Source: Opisthorchis felineus
Taxonomy: Eukaryota; Platyhelminthes; Trematoda; Opisthorchiida; Opisthorchiidae
Assembly: GCA_004794785.1 (NCBI GenBank)
Contig: SJOL01008481.1
Location: 186,001-250,000 of the forward strand
DNA: 64,000 nucleotides
Direction: 5' to 3'
Below the pieces are notes generated by a model, which saw only the letters and a list, made by a program, of their open reading frames with translations, made no database searches and was not told the origin of the DNA. This document shows positions 1 through 12,880 of this stretch, piece by piece; position 1 is the stretch's first letter; each line of letters starts with the position of its first letter. A program made the translations under genes and the position numbers.

Positions 1-487
1 ATCGGTCACCAGCTCCATAGGCTGGTGGTAAAAACCCGGTGTTCTGGTGAAGTATGGAGGTATGCATGCAACTCAGCAATCTTTTGGAAGAGTTTTACTC
101 TGAATGGCGGTTCAACAAAAATCTTCAGTTCCACATTTAGCAGACCCTCAAGCACTCAGACTCATGCACTCACCTGAGGCTTCTTAGTTTCAAATTGCAC
201 ACCTTTAACTTAACCGAAGTTTTTTGTCATGGAAAATTAAAACTCGATTTTGAAAATGGATGAAATCTACAGGGCTTTTGTAAGAAATCAATAGGTTTGG
301 TGAGGTACTTTTGTTTGAAGCATTTCAAGCTGCACCAGGCCGAATTTCGTGTACACCTTCCGCAAAGCAGATGAAACATCCTAGTGCTGATGAAACGACG
401 TCGAGGGTCAGTGACGCGTTGGTAGACGTCCGTAAATTTGAAACTTACGAGCGATTCAAGCGAGGCAGTCGGAAGAGTGGTATTTTT

Positions 488-678
488 TTATGGTCGAGAA
501 TTAAAACCTTCATTCCAAAGACCGCGGTGATCCTCGTAAGTGTACCCAGAGATGTCGCCGTGGCGTTTGCTGCGGTAGGTCTGGTTGCAGTCCTTTAGCC
601 ATCCTGGTATGGTCGAAAGCGTGGAATGTATTTCAGCTCAGCAAAGGCTCTAGGGTCATAGCAGCATGCAATTCCGAC
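488..678 (-). pseudogene. Gene-like relic in the left arm, parallel to 52,542-52,732
   Basis: On the minus strand, after an AG splice-like site at 679-680, this stretch ends at a TAA at 488-490. In the frame used here the last 40 or so residues parallel the right arm: WL.DCNQT, KRH.D, GYT.ED, RGLW and GFNSRP followed by stop. The upstream half has in-frame stops in this arm, whereas the right arm is open. A second frame is also parallel in both arms (FHAFDH, GLQPD, TPR, LWVH), so I cannot tell which frame, if either, was coded. No family is recognised. Confidence 0.35.
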
Positions 679-715
679 CTATACAGCAAAAGTTATTAGC
701 TCCAATATTACTCAC
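679..715 (-). other. Candidate 37-nt intron
   Basis: On the minus strand this begins with GTGAGT (a textbook 5' splice site), contains CTAATAAC (a good branch-point match) and ends in TTTTGCTGTATAG. The right arm of the inverted duplication keeps the 3' end (TTTGCTGTATAG, ending at 52,541) but not the GTGAGT. Very short introns of this size are known in some invertebrates. No transcript evidence is available, so this is a motif-based call. Confidence 0.35.
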
Positions 716-1899
716 CTAAAACAATTTCTGCAGTCCGAAGCATCAACGTATATTCATTAGGCGCGCTAAAAGAGAGAAGTTCGGTGTATGTGCGAAATAA
801 CTACGTGACTAAACGACTTACGTTGTATTCAACCAGCAACAAATAGCTACAAACGCGATGTTCGGGAATTCCGCCGATATGCATCGGCCAGATTATAAAT
901 GAGCGTGGCCGTTGACGCAGTAGATAAATTGGTGCTCAGCACCTTCGCTACAACATATTTAGTTAGAACTTATTACCGCACCCTGGATGACGGAGGCTCA
1001 CACTTCCTCAGAGCGCATTACGTATTAAATCCACCGCATTTCAGGCATGGGATGATGGGGCGTCTGTCAATACTGTACTGGTTTATTTGATGATTGTGAC
1101 CTAAAGTGTAGGGAGTCCCCACATATGATTCAACCTATTGGCAATGGCGCAGCCTCGCGGGCATCCGATAAGTGTGTGCCGGTGAACTGATAAAAGTAAC
1201 GGTGCATGCAGTTCATAGTAAGACTTGTGCGAAGTGAAAGTAAAAATAACACAATAGACGGTGAACTCTGTCGACAGGTAAACAGAGTAGCCAGTGTGCA
1301 CGGTCCATTAGGCTTAGTTGAAATGGTTCCGTGCATAATATAATTTATTACGCCATCTGTTGCAGCACATTTTCTCATGTAGATACATTAATTTGCGATA
1401 TCCGTTTCAGCCGTTTGCCTATCAACGGCAAGAATGACATGCGAATCCAGCTTATGGTACAACACTGTTACGTCATTCGATCGATAGATTTATCTCCCAC
1501 TGATAAAAGATGTCATTCATAGGCATTACAACTGACCTGGCCCATCCCCATCATCCAATGAGCACTGAACCTCTGTCCCATGTAGCAGGTGACAAAGTGG
1601 GGGATTCGCAATTTTGACCAAAACATTCCAACGACAACCGGTGGTCATTTAGAGCAGTGTAGCGTGTACCCGCGCATACAGTTATTCTTCGTCCCATGAA
1701 CTCATCTTGAGCACTTCAAGTAAATCACGGCTTCTGGATTATTGGTCGGTAGCAAGACGGTTGTGCATATCAACTGAGTGTCACTGTACAGCCTTTTTGA
1801 GGGGAGTAAGTCGACCCATCTATGGACATTCTGTAGTGTGTTTTTCATCATTCCTACATATACTGTGCGATTGTCGGTGGGATATTAAAGTGGTAAATC

Positions 1900-4800
1900 G
1901 TAAGGGATTACTGATTTTTGAATTTGTTAACGGAAGAAGAAAAAATGGTGTCTTTAATAATTATTTATTAATTTTTTAAGCTAAATCAGTCAGCAGTTGA
2001 AGCTAACATTGCGTGATTGCCGGATGAGAGAGAATACCCCTCGATGCATTTAAGCTCAATAATGAACACCAGGGTCGTCTTTTTTCAGCCCTTTCACATC
2101 TTGAGGAATTCGAGGTGCAGGAGAACGTGATACGAAATCACTTGAATTATTTTGTATCAAGTTCATTAGCCTGATGTCACTGTACACCATCGGAACATAT
2201 CGAAACACCGAGAACAGAGACTTGGAATGTGTGCTCTAAGTTCAGCCTAATGACAAAATTGGACAGGAAACAGGACATATAATAGCCTTGCTGCCAGCGC
2301 AGGATGTAGTGAATTCGAAACACTGCTTAACGGAAAAGACTGGTCATAGAAAGTTTGCATACAGCCTTTTTTGGCAAAGGACAGTATTTTGCTATCCAAT
2401 AATCTTCTCCACAGATACTGTCGTCGCTATCGCCCACGATTAGTAACGACAGTTCACGAACGGTATTCAATGATACCCAACTAAGTCACACCCGTTCTGA
2501 AGAAAGTCCATTGTAAACAGATGAGTGAAAAAGGATTGGTGCGGAATAAGTGCAACAAAGATCCATACGCTTGGGGAAACTGGATCAACACTGGGAAGTT
2601 CACACATTCGTGCACCACTAAAAAGAGCAAACCATGTGGATGCTGCCCCAAGGAAAGATGGTACCCCGTGATTTTCAATTACCAGTTCCACACGCTAGTC
2701 GTCCTTGTGATTCTAGGGAAAACTTTGACAACTTACGAAGTTGAACGTTGTAAAAGGCGTTTAACCAGGGGCGTTATTATCCCCCAATGTGTAGAAGATC
2801 TCACGAATATAATAAAGTACAAGTTGGTTGGCTAAGCTAAGTAGGTCATCGGGTTGAACGCCAGACGATCCGGCAAAGTTCACTTGACGAATAGGACGGA
2901 ATCAGTTGATGGCCTTAGAGACGCTGCAGCTCTAACCCAATAAAGGTGCCCCATTCTTAACATTAATCTTAAAGGTTTGGCCCACGAGGCAGTGGAACTC
3001 ACTGCAAAAAAAGGCGCCTTGCGTCATATTATGTTGTTCAGCCGTCTCATTTGGATTCCCAATTTGACGAGCATCATGGTTAGCAGAGTGGAAAGCTCCC
3101 ATCCCGCCCCTCCCCGAATGTCAGTAGGCGTACCTACTTATGCATATGTTTGTATTCTGGAAGGAATAGCTGACCACCTTTTTACTCTCCTTGATTGTTT
3201 TGAAGGTCAACAGCTGTTTTCTTGGATTAGCTCCTTTGGAATCTCAGGGCAGGGAAGAATAAAGAATGATAATTTTTCAGTTTTTGTAGCCCGTGGAGCC
3301 GCTGCAGCATTCAAGCACGAAGTCCGTCATGGTGGCGGCCTTGGTGGAGAAATTCGAACAACCATTAACACATATTCAAATCTTTGCGGGAAACCGCTAG
3401 TCACGTGCAAACGATTAGCGGTGTTTGCACATTTACTGAGTCCATTCACACTGTTAAACTAGAGAAATTAGATCGAAGCCACCAGGTCCAGATTTAACCA
3501 CTAGATTTAATTAGAAAACATCATCCTCAATTCAACGATCGAATGAGCGGCCCATATTGACTACATATCGTGTTCACAGACACTAGCAAAAATACTAACT
3601 CACCCGAAGCCATTCCAATCCAAATAAAAGGGCCACGACTGTCTGCTCTCGGAATAAGATCGGCGCTTTCTTCGAAATCGCGCTACCTATACCATTGATC
3701 GAACGCTTATACAGCACTCTTCCTAATGTTTGTATCAAAAGCGAATGCTGGACACACGCAAATGTATCCACGAATGTTTGCTTCAGTCATTAACGGGTAT
3801 CGTCAATAGGTATGTATTCGTCTCAGCCAGGGTTGCTTGGACAGAAAGCATTGAGTGCAACCAATCAATGACATCAGTATATGTGTCCCATTGTAGATGT
3901 TTACTTTAGCTCTGCCGTTAATTCACCCAGACCCGTAACCATGTTCCATGGACATACTTGAAGATTTTTCTGGAATATTCTAACGAAATATTTTGCGCAG
4001 CTCTCACGGTTGGTGTGGTTTTCTCAATGCCCATCGTGCTGCAAACTGATACTACCCACTGATATTTCGTCTTCTGTTAGTCAGTTCTGAATAAAACTCA
4101 CTGTCGGGTGATATATCCGCATCTGAGCCCATTTCTCCAGCATTCCTGACCTGCACTGGTCGGATTCAGAACATGTATTGTCCAATTGGCTGCGCTCAAT
4201 ACCCATCCGTCATGAGCGAAAGAACGCGCCGGACGACTGATTGAAGCGCCCAATATTGCGTTAACCCCATTTGTGTCGTTATCCCTGTGTTTAAACCAGC
4301 TTGCTATAATAGTCATTCTTTCATTCTTGGTTTACTTCATGCGTGAAATTTTGAACATACTTTGTGTAGAAGAGAGCTGATCCAGAACGTGCTCCCGTTC
4401 CCCACTATATGTGATAATCTTTTCCCGTATTTATTCCCCCCTGCATTCAAGGAACTAAAACCCTCTCGTTTTAATGAACTATTTTTATAACTTTTACCGA
4501 ATTTAGTCAGAAATTGTGTTTTCGTGGCCACTCTCCGTCGGTATCTGTTGTCTTGTGATGATATCGATTTTGTGGCCAAGTGAACTGCGATTTATCCTCA
4601 GGCTGGTAGTTGTGCCGCCCTATTTTGTAACTTCTACGGTATTTGCAGAAGGGAAACTGTTGAGGTTTGTTGAATACGTGTCTTGTCATCCTTACAATAC
4701 TACCGTGATTCCAGAAATCGGATTTCTTGTTCCTTTTTTGTGGATTGGCACGCGTAACCCAAGTTCAGAAGGCAGATAACCGTAACCCTTTGTTTAACAC

Positions 4801-5430
4801 ATCCGTAGACGCGAATAAATTTGCCGCATGGCCAACCCTGTTCCGCATTCTCAAGATTGCGTGCGTGCATTTGCATTACTGACCCACTTACCTATACGCG
4901 TCCGTGCCCCGTTCTCTGGGCCCGTTATGACTTGTTTTATCGTGCTGCCACTGTGACCGCACCGCCGATTAGGATCGCGAGAGTGAACAATCTTCCACCT
5001 GTCCTTGCGTTATTACTCCGATGAATCCACGCCTGGGCAGGATAATTGCCACGCACCTGTCATTGGCAGACTTACGCGATGGTTGGTACCACCAGCGAGT
5101 GCGCTAGGTGGATTACCTCAAACGATTTCCGTCTTGTGTGTGTCAGTTCTGAGCAACACTCACTGGTGTGATTCCAAGGCAAATGAAGTGGAATTGTTGT
5201 ATTTTGTTCTCTAGGATTAAAGTGACCCGGACCAGCAGGAAATGCAGCAGCTTACGAAAGCCTGCATGAAAAGTGAGGGTCAAAATGATGATGGCGGAAC
5301 AGCAGCGTGACTGATAAAAACATTGCAAGACAGTGTGGTGGATACCTGATGGTTTGGAGAAGTTTTATGAATGTGTTCAACAATCACCGAGTGCTTATAA
5401 TCAGATCAGTGGTTTTGTCGCCTAACATTT
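1900..5430. other. Stretch without a supported gene
   Basis: No domain, RNA gene or repeat partner was recognised here. The longest open frames are a 104-codon plus-strand frame at 2,521-2,835 beginning with ATG and a 161-codon plus-strand frame at 2,977-3,462 that has no ATG at its start. The second contains an alanine/glycine-rich patch and no recognisable motif. Both lengths are within what chance gives in 64 kb of this composition, and I found no second copy to support either. Confidence 0.5.
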
Positions 5431-5434
5431 TGTT

Positions 5435-5660
5435 AGCGTAATGGCACAGTTTTTTACAGAATACTGGTAAAAGGAGGAAAGCCCTTCTCTGCAGAGTTGT
5501 TTATTAGAAAAACGCCAACCAAACGGTTACAGACTATAAACGGGAAGGTTAAACTCTCATTTAAAAACAGAATATCCATATTATTCTCGCGCGCGTCTTC
5601 TTGAATTTTCCTGGATATTCATTGACCATCGCACAATTGCAAGCAAAAACTGCAAAGTAT
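5435..5660 (+). repeat. Dispersed repeat, copy 1 (partner 26,110-26,335)
   Basis: Direct-orientation match to 26,110-26,335. Shared blocks include GAGTTGTTTATTAGAA, an AAGGAGGAAA stretch just before it, and GGATATTCXTTGAC followed by CGCAATTG (X varies). Similarity fades on both sides. No coding frame is preserved across the pair and no terminal inverted repeat or target-site duplication was seen. Confidence 0.6.
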
Positions 5661-6820
5661 TTCCACAGATTCCGTAGTAAATCCCACCTCCCATTAGGTC
5701 AAGGCGAAGTTACGGGAATACACATACTACTCGCATGCGTCATCAGTAGTACCCACCGTTACACTGGTAGATCCGTCGGATCACCTTTTAGGATTTTTCT
5801 TTTGTTAGGTACATCCGCCGAATCATTCATCACCCTCTGTGTCGTTTGCAAAGTTGGCATTATCTCTTCCAAAAATTAGAACGGATGGTTCGAAATCCAA
5901 CAGCATCTAGACGGCAATGTTTCAGCTACTGGTTAGTACCTACCTGGATGTTTAGTTAAAACTGACAAGACCTTCCCATTTAAATGTCTACAACATGTAC
6001 AAATATTTGATAAAGTGATGTGCATTATCCGTAATTTGCCCACCAACCACATACCAGGATTTAGCCTCTCAAACCAACTAAGAGGCTGCTTTCATAATTG
6101 GCTTGGTCAAAGCTGCTTATTTGGTACCGATCTTCTGGCCACTGCAGCAATCGAAATGTATGCAACTTATGCCTGTAAAGCAGCAACACTTGGAATGTTC
6201 TATGCGATTACTTAAGCGTTTCATCCTGCTAATGAAGTCGTTCTGCTGTGAATAGACTGGAAGTAATGTAAAGCCTTTTCTTACTCACTAGATTTGTTCA
6301 AATCTAAGTGCACCTTTTCGCCTACTCACTATTTGCGGCATGCTTGATCTGAGTGGTTCCAGGCTTGCTCTTCAACAACCTCGCCATCCTACAAGCTTTC
6401 CACAGGTTAGCTCCCATAAAGAGTTAACATCGAGTTATCACCAAAGCTCAATTAGGCTGGTCAGTTATTCTTCTAAGGCATTCAAGGCTAGTTAACAACG
6501 TGTGGGGAACAAAATACACCGATAACCCACAAACATTAATTGGGCCAACTGACCGACAGAGATCACCCCAAAAGAATGCTACGACCAACCCAAAATGATG
6601 GGATTTTACAATCCTTTATACAGATTAATCTGGTTAATGCAAGTCAATATTTAACAAGGTTCTCTCCACCCCTGCATATGTGTATGGTGCCAATGAGACC
6701 GTGCAGCTTGGGTGCCGGTGGGAATACCTGGATTCGATTTGCTGTTTTCTCTCCTAAACAGTACTTCAAGATTTAACAAACAGCCATTTTGGACGCTGAA
6801 AATATATAATATCGGGGGTG
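5660..6820. other. Stretch without a supported gene
   Basis: Only short open frames (92 codons or fewer) without recognisable motifs. Nothing else seen. Confidence 0.5.
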
Positions 6821-6824
6821 GTTG

Positions 6825-6925
6825 TTCTTTTACGAAACCAAGGTCATCGTATATTGGTGTTCAATTTACGTGACCCGGTATGAAGTAGACTTGAACTGAA
6901 AACCGATGTGAACTGAACGACAACA
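6825..6925 (+). repeat. Flank shared with 30,215-30,325, beside decayed zinc-finger copies
   Basis: A direct match to 30,215-30,325: both contain TGGTXTTCAAT, then TGACCXGXTATGAAGTA, then GAACTGAACG (X varies). In both places a decayed C2H2 exon follows about 0.5-0.65 kb downstream. This suggests the two zinc-finger remnants were copied together with this flank. Confidence 0.5.
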
Positions 6926-7389
6926 AATTTTTAAATAAAGTTGTTCGCGTATTAGCATCAAATACAAACGAACCCATGAGTTACGGTGTCAATGAGACAT
7001 CACACACAAACTGAAGTGCAATAAGCGTATCATTTCATGCTCCACTCTTGTGTTTGTGATTCTCTTTTGATAAAATATTTTTTCGGCGAACCCACGAATA
7101 AGGCGTAAGTCTTATACTATTTGACCACTGACTGGTCCTGTATGACCGGGTAAATATATTGTGAATGCGTCAAGATCAGCTATGTAGGACACGTTCAAAA
7201 GACGTTTTGCTGTGCGAGCGTTTCCTTCCTACTTATTATAGTAACCACGTGTTGTCGCGCTCAAACAATTCTAACGCGTAGGTACATGCCTGCAAACAGG
7301 TCAAAATCAAATATCCATTTTGAGTAAGTGGACATTGTACATAAACTGAATGGTCGGTAGTTCTATGCACGCAACTTATATGGCGGTCG

Positions 7390-7600
7390 AAATTTCATTT
7401 ACGGCGGAATAAGGCCCCACACGATCTTCGTATTATCAGCACGCTTTTTACCGGTATACTGCTCGCTGATGCTGGAACAGATTGTTCCAATTTTTAAACC
7501 ACATTCAGCATTCAGTACATTGGTATCCTCTTCCCTCAGATTATTGACCTTGTTTACTCCATGTTCTGGCAAATATATTTTCTTCACTAGCGGGAAATCT
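7390..7600 (-). pseudogene. Heavily decayed C2H2 zinc-finger copy
   Basis: The plus-strand text GATGCTGGAACAGATTGTTC and the following ATTCAGXATTCAGTACATTGG (X varies) align with the finger-3 region of the open zinc-finger exon at 60,305-60,985. On the minus strand a 62-codon frame (7,399-7,587) still shows the echo EED.N...ECG of the region around finger 3, but the cysteine pair and histidines are lost. It cannot encode a working finger. It shares an upstream flank with the 30.9 kb copy. Confidence 0.55.
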
Positions 7601-8044
7601 CCTCATTTGCTGCTGAAACCATCTCTCTACCGTTACGATTTTTTCACGGCACATGGTAAAAATTAGCAGCATTAGCGTATACCATTTTGTGTTTCTTGGC
7701 GGCCGACATGCAGCAGAATGAGCTAGTGCATACTAGACATTTGTGGCGTCCTTCCCGGTTGGTTTACTTGTTTGGTGCATCTGATCGAGAAGCATTGGAG
7801 CATTCAGGTTCCATTCTTTCGGTTGACTGTGTCGCGCATACAACTGCTGGAGGAAACACCATTTAACTACATTTCATCAACCGTCGTGCACCCACTACAT
7901 ATGCAACATATAGGGAGGCAGATCATCGTAAAAGTAGCACCCAATTTTGAAAATAATATGAATTAACCTGGAAGCTTTTACTTGAGCCTAGGTATTGCAA
8001 GTGAACTTAGCGTAACCTATTAGGCCGAGAAGCACCCCACATCG

Positions 8045-8154
8045 ATATAATTATATATATATTATATAAAGATATATTATATACTATATATATTATATAT
8101 TATATTATATTATATATGTATATCTATTATATATTACATATATATATTATATTA
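8045..8154. repeat. AT dinucleotide-rich tract
   Basis: About 110 bases almost wholly of A and T, built from TATATA and TATTATA units with several near-palindromes. It could form hairpins or cruciforms, and such tracts are polymorphic. It lies outside the zinc-finger units. Confidence 0.9.
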
Positions 8155-8159
8155 CGTTG

Positions 8160-11100
8160 GGAATTATGAGCACTGTATCTCTCTAACAACTTCAAGAAAT
8201 GTAGTTTAATGCTTAACGGTTCGGTACCAAGGAGCTGGTAAGTAAATCGGTCAAGTTTCAATTAAATAGCATATAACTCTCTACATCATTTGATTATGAA
8301 ATGTGCATGACATAGCTACGTTTTTACTAGGCTCTGAATGGTGAGGGTTTACTTAAATACAAGTAACTAGTGAGATATTATCCCCTCTAGGGTATTTATA
8401 TATTTGTAGTATCATCACGTAAATCGGGAAGTGTAAGCTGTGCTTCGTTTTGTAGGTCAACCGAGGAAACCAGCATGCAAATGGGTAATAAAGCTTTTCC
8501 AGTCTAGAGACAAAACCCACAAAATCGCACCAAATTAGCCACAGTTCGGAACACAGACCTATGGAGCGGGCGTCAGAACCAGTTTTCAGTATGATGTGTG
8601 CTCATGCGTACTGTCTGTTATACCTACTCTCTACCTTTATCCTTTTATTCGTGTACTGTTCTGTAGGACCTGTAGATTAGAGAATGTGCAAAAACTGCCA
8701 ATAAGTCACCGAACCGCTCCAACTTTTGCAAGCTCAGTTTCGGCTGATTGCTCGAGTGCCGAGTGACGATGGCTCGTTTTACACAATAATTCCCGATTAA
8801 AAATAAATGGTGATGACTAGTTTTCTAGCACAACCAGTTGTGAGGTGATCGGGTTACGTCTATTGAATCAGGAGAAAATGGGGAGATTTAACAGGCGTAC
8901 AGTCCCACATTAACATGGGTTATGCACTGCGGCGAGCCTATTGTAATTAGCTCCATTGTTATCATTAATCCAAACAACATCCTGGGATAGAACAATATGA
9001 AACGGATGTGGTTTGTTTGACAGCTTCATGTATCCCACAGCAGAGACACGGACAATCTTGTAACGCACAGCACTCCAGCACGAATTATGTAGAGCAGAAT
9101 TGTTGATGCGCGCAATGAAACGCTACGAGATATGTATTCTTGATATTCACCCTCATTTAAAATTACTCACAGATAACCGGAAACTCCTCTTCCCTGTCCG
9201 TCAAATTTCAGGCCCTTCATTGCGACCTAGTCCTCGAATTTCCATGTTTTGTGTAACATAAGGGACAACATTGTCCCCACCGTTTAAAGGACCAAAAATA
9301 GGTGTGGGCGTTAAGACCTCAGGGCAAATGCCGAAAGATTTTCCGCTTCCTTGTCAAATTGACCCAAAAATCAAAGAAGACAGCAACTTTCGAGCAACGT
9401 TCAGGCGCACGGAGGAAGTTCCAGGTATCGCTTACCATAAATTTACCGTGAGTGCAACCAGAATATCTTCATATGTAACAAATTTGCTTCGAAGACATTT
9501 TCGCTGAAACCCACTCAATGGATGTGCATCGGCAAATTCACCTGTCGGTAACTTTACAGATGGTCGGAACATTTGTTTTTGGCGGACTTTGTCGAAAGTC
9601 AAAATTCTACCATTTGGTTTCGAAAGCCTTTACATTTTGATGAAATTACTAATATGCCAAACGACGAACACAACAACTGACATCGATAATCATGCTTTGC
9701 ACTTCAATGCACTTGCAATTTTGCGGACAATAACAACAGAGCACTTTGCCTGCTTTGGACATCCTGCTTTTGAACTACTGGAGCGGAGTTGCCAGGTGTT
9801 TAATAACAGACATATAAGGTTTTCATTAAGGAACGCAAAATTGACGAAAAAGGCATGCAGTAGTTTTTCAAAAAGTATAAAAATGTCCTGTTCTTTGAAA
9901 AAGGACGTTCAGAAAGTTCACAGGTGTCTCGGTAAATTCCGGTCATAACAAACTAGAAACATGGCATACGGATGTCTGTTTTGGAGGAGGTATGTAGAAC
10001 TACGGCCACCAAACCATAAGGAAATAGAAGTCAGTTTATGCGATCAATTTTACGCGACGCCGAGGCGATTTTTGATGCAAATGGTCCCTACCACCCAACA
10101 GACCACCGAATACCAGAAGGTTTTCAAAATTTCTTAACAAGACATAATTATCTCAGTTACGGGTGCTATGGGGAGAAATCCGCCAATAAAAAGAACAAAG
10201 TTAACCTCTCTCCTTGGAGTGATGTTATCCAGTGCGAGTGAAGCAGAAACCGATAGTAAGCCATCGCATTACTATATGGCCATTGTGTAATTCATGTTTG
10301 GGAGCAGTTTGGAAGCATTAGAACGGTACGCACATAGAATTCTACATTGTGATGAAGACCTCCAGGCGATAAAAGTGATCGCAGATGTATCAGGTGAGAA
10401 ACTGCCGAAGAAGCCTGAGACAATTCTCACAACAGCTGCCATTTTAACTTTAAGTTGTCCAATGCAGGACGCTTAGGCCTTCGTAACTCGGAACCACCCT
10501 CATAATCGTCCGAAGCAGGAGAAACTAAAATCTCTCAGATTACACACTCCGCGGTGGCCGGGATCAGCAATAAATCCCCACACCATCAACCAGGGAGATA
10601 TTGGGTGCAATTTATTCTACAGTGAATCTGTGTTTAGCTCCTCTGTACTAGAGTTTACAACTCAACATTTACGAAAATAGTTGTGGTCACAAGTGGGTTT
10701 TCAAAGGACCCATAACTATAATTCTGATTAAATAATATGTAGATTCCAAGACACTTTGGTGCGTCTTTTGAACAAACTGATTGATCAGATAAGTTTGAAT
10801 TGTGTGTTCAGCATAAACACGCAGGCTCGCATCAACCTCTCTCCGTGCAAAAATGTTTACCAGCAGATTTATTTGAATGATCAGTCGGATGATTTCAGTG
10901 TGATGGTCCAAATGCGGTTCAATTATTTTTTCCAAGAACGATTTTACTTCGAAGAAAAATGAAAGTCTGCTTTTGGCCTGGAAGTCTGGAATGACAAAAC
11001 ATAGCACGAAAATAATTCTACAGAGAGAATTCTTCGAATAAATATGCCCCGCTTTTAAACGTTCTCGAACAGCGAGTTGAATAAATTGACGGCAACTGGA

Positions 11101-11655
11101 TAGACAACTACGCTGATTATCTTCAACCAACCTGAATGATCCAAAGACAGATTGTGTCCGTTACTACATTTAGGTAAACAATTTTGTCCTCATGTTAAGG
11201 AATATGGTAAAAGCCCGAAATTATGTCATCAAAGAGTAGTGTTAGTTTATCGGGAAGATTAGACCGTGCGCTAAGATTTCAATGATTCGCGTTTGATCCC
11301 TACATAAACGTCTTCATATTGGCTATCGCACGCAGCCGGGAGAAACAACGTAGGCGTGAAATGTTTACAAGACGTCTTCGTGGAGTTGTGCAATTTCGTT
11401 TGTTTCCTCTGCGTACATATTGGTAATTTTCCATCATTTGTCGGTGGTATTTTTACCTATTCGCGGACGTAATGGACATGAGCACCTGATCTACTAACAG
11501 CTTGTGAACAGTTGCTTGCGGAACTTTAACTGTTGTGGGGCAACTTTACATTCAGAAGCAGAAGCAGAGTTACGGTGCTGTTTATAAGAATGCACTGAGG
11601 ATGTGTTGAGAATTGTGCCGAAGGTGTTCAATCCAAACTCCTGCCATCAAACCAA
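8160..11655. other. Stretch without a supported gene; several unassigned open frames
   Basis: No domain or repeat partner recognised. Plus-strand open frames lie at 9,271-9,507 (78 codons), 9,589-9,948 (119, no ATG at its start), 10,038-10,241 (67, ATG) and 10,294-10,476 (60, ATG). The last two have balanced, protein-like composition, including ALERYAHRIL and IPEGFQNFLTRHNYLS. A 147-codon minus-strand frame (10,687-11,130) lacks an ATG at its start. None exceeds chance length, and none has a second copy here. Treat as unassigned. Confidence 0.4.
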
Positions 11656-11659
11656 ACTT

Positions 11660-12880
11660 AAAATTTGAGATTATTGTTGCAGTTATGATATCAATATTGT
11701 AATTGAAGGAGGTCAAATATTGGCGTTCTCGCCATCGCGTATGACATACACAAAACACTAACTGTCCCCAAACAACGATTAAGCCAACTAAATGAAGCAG
11801 CTGAATCCAACTGGCTGCTTCATACAAAATCAAAATGACCTGGATTCACAGACCCTCTTATTGATTATCCTGGTTACTTGCGTCCAATTTTTCACGACAT
11901 TTTTTCAACTAGTGCGTTGGTTCTACGAGAGGAAATAGGTAGTCCGGCTAGAAAAGTAGCCAGATTACCAAGATTGAGTTTTCTGTTTCCTCTTGTAAAC
12001 AACGTCTCAAGATTTATGACATGCAAGATACGGAGATACCACCAACAATCTTGTTCATGTATCACCTGATTAAACCATCCCAGCCCCAGCCATTTTGCTT
12101 CACAAGGATTTTGATTTGTCTGCAGAATAAGAGAAAACATTTAGATGGAAAGACTCAGTGGCACAAAAAACGCGAACAATATAATAGGTAGGAAGCTATT
12201 GTCATCGGAAAAAGTTGTCGGACAAAAGTGGCAAATTTGTGAAAATTACATGAACTGACGTGCTCGGTTGATAAAACGTCGAACGACAGCCGAATCATGA
12301 CATTTGCGCATTTGCGACAAATCTTAATGAGCCGGTGATCAGGTGTGCTACTGCGACATCATACCGAAATAGAGACAAAACCGACGCATTATCTATTGCT
12401 GCATTATCGTACCTGTCGATCCGTTTAGACAAAACACTATTGCCTTAATGGGCGAATAATGCATATATCCCAATATTTGTGTACACAGACTGGGCTTGTT
12501 CGACTGAGTGGATGGACCGCAAATGTGTCACGTCCGGTTGGAAGGGCACGGTCGAATGACGGTTTGTTTTGCGCGTATGTCAACCGCGACATTTTCTTCT
12601 ACGGAAATTGATGTCTTGTCAAGCCCATGTTGTGCTCGTCTTCACTCAGTTTACCTAAATAGCTAAATACATGTTTACAGACATGCCACAAAGAAGGTTC
12701 AGCTTACAGGTGATGGACTAATTTCATATATATGAGCACCCCCAATGTATTTTTTTAAATTCACAAAAGTACGGAAACAGGTTTCTTCTTACTTTCTTGA
12801 CTGAGTCTTACAGAAACACCCAGAGCTAAGAAACCAATTCCTCTTCAGGATGAGGAAGATTTGATCAGCCTAGAAAAAAA
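11660..12880 (+). repeat. Duplicated module A' (extra copy, no zinc finger attached)
   Basis: This matches 13,950-14,760 (module A), 35,890-36,985 (module B) and, in part, 59,640-60,265 (module C). Parallel plus-strand peptides occur across copies: LVLREE.G.PA beginning near 11,918, and RKHLD..TQWH followed by KRE near 12,140. In A' they are interrupted by stops. In A and B the module ends at the 3' end of a minus-strand zinc-finger exon, but here ordinary sequence follows. Protein parallels at this nucleotide similarity do not by themselves prove coding. Confidence 0.7.

Larger units (their letters stand above)
1..1900 (-). repeat. Left arm of a large inverted duplication (partner 51,030-53,202)
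   Basis: Read on the minus strand, this stretch follows the plus strand of 51,030-53,202 almost throughout, with small gaps. Base 1 here pairs with about 53,202, so the left arm is cut by the window start. Anchors seen in both arms include TTAAGTTAAAGGTGT, CAGCTTGAAATGCTTCAAAC and GGACTGCAACCAGACC. Similarity is high in patches (roughly 70-80% by eye) and fades near 1,900. Translated minus-strand peptides also run parallel to the right arm, for example GCPRGC followed by AN.LNH.WG, but frameshifts and stops break them. It is therefore an old duplicated segment or mobile element holding gene remains. I do not recognise the family. Confidence 0.8.

Noticed and set aside
2977..3462. 161-codon plus-strand open frame as a gene
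   Set aside because: It has no ATG at its start, no motif and no second copy; this length is expected by chance in 64 kb at this composition.
10687..11130. 147-codon minus-strand open frame as a gene
   Set aside because: No ATG start, leucine/isoleucine-rich as AT-rich random sequence would be, and an overlapping frame on the other strand.
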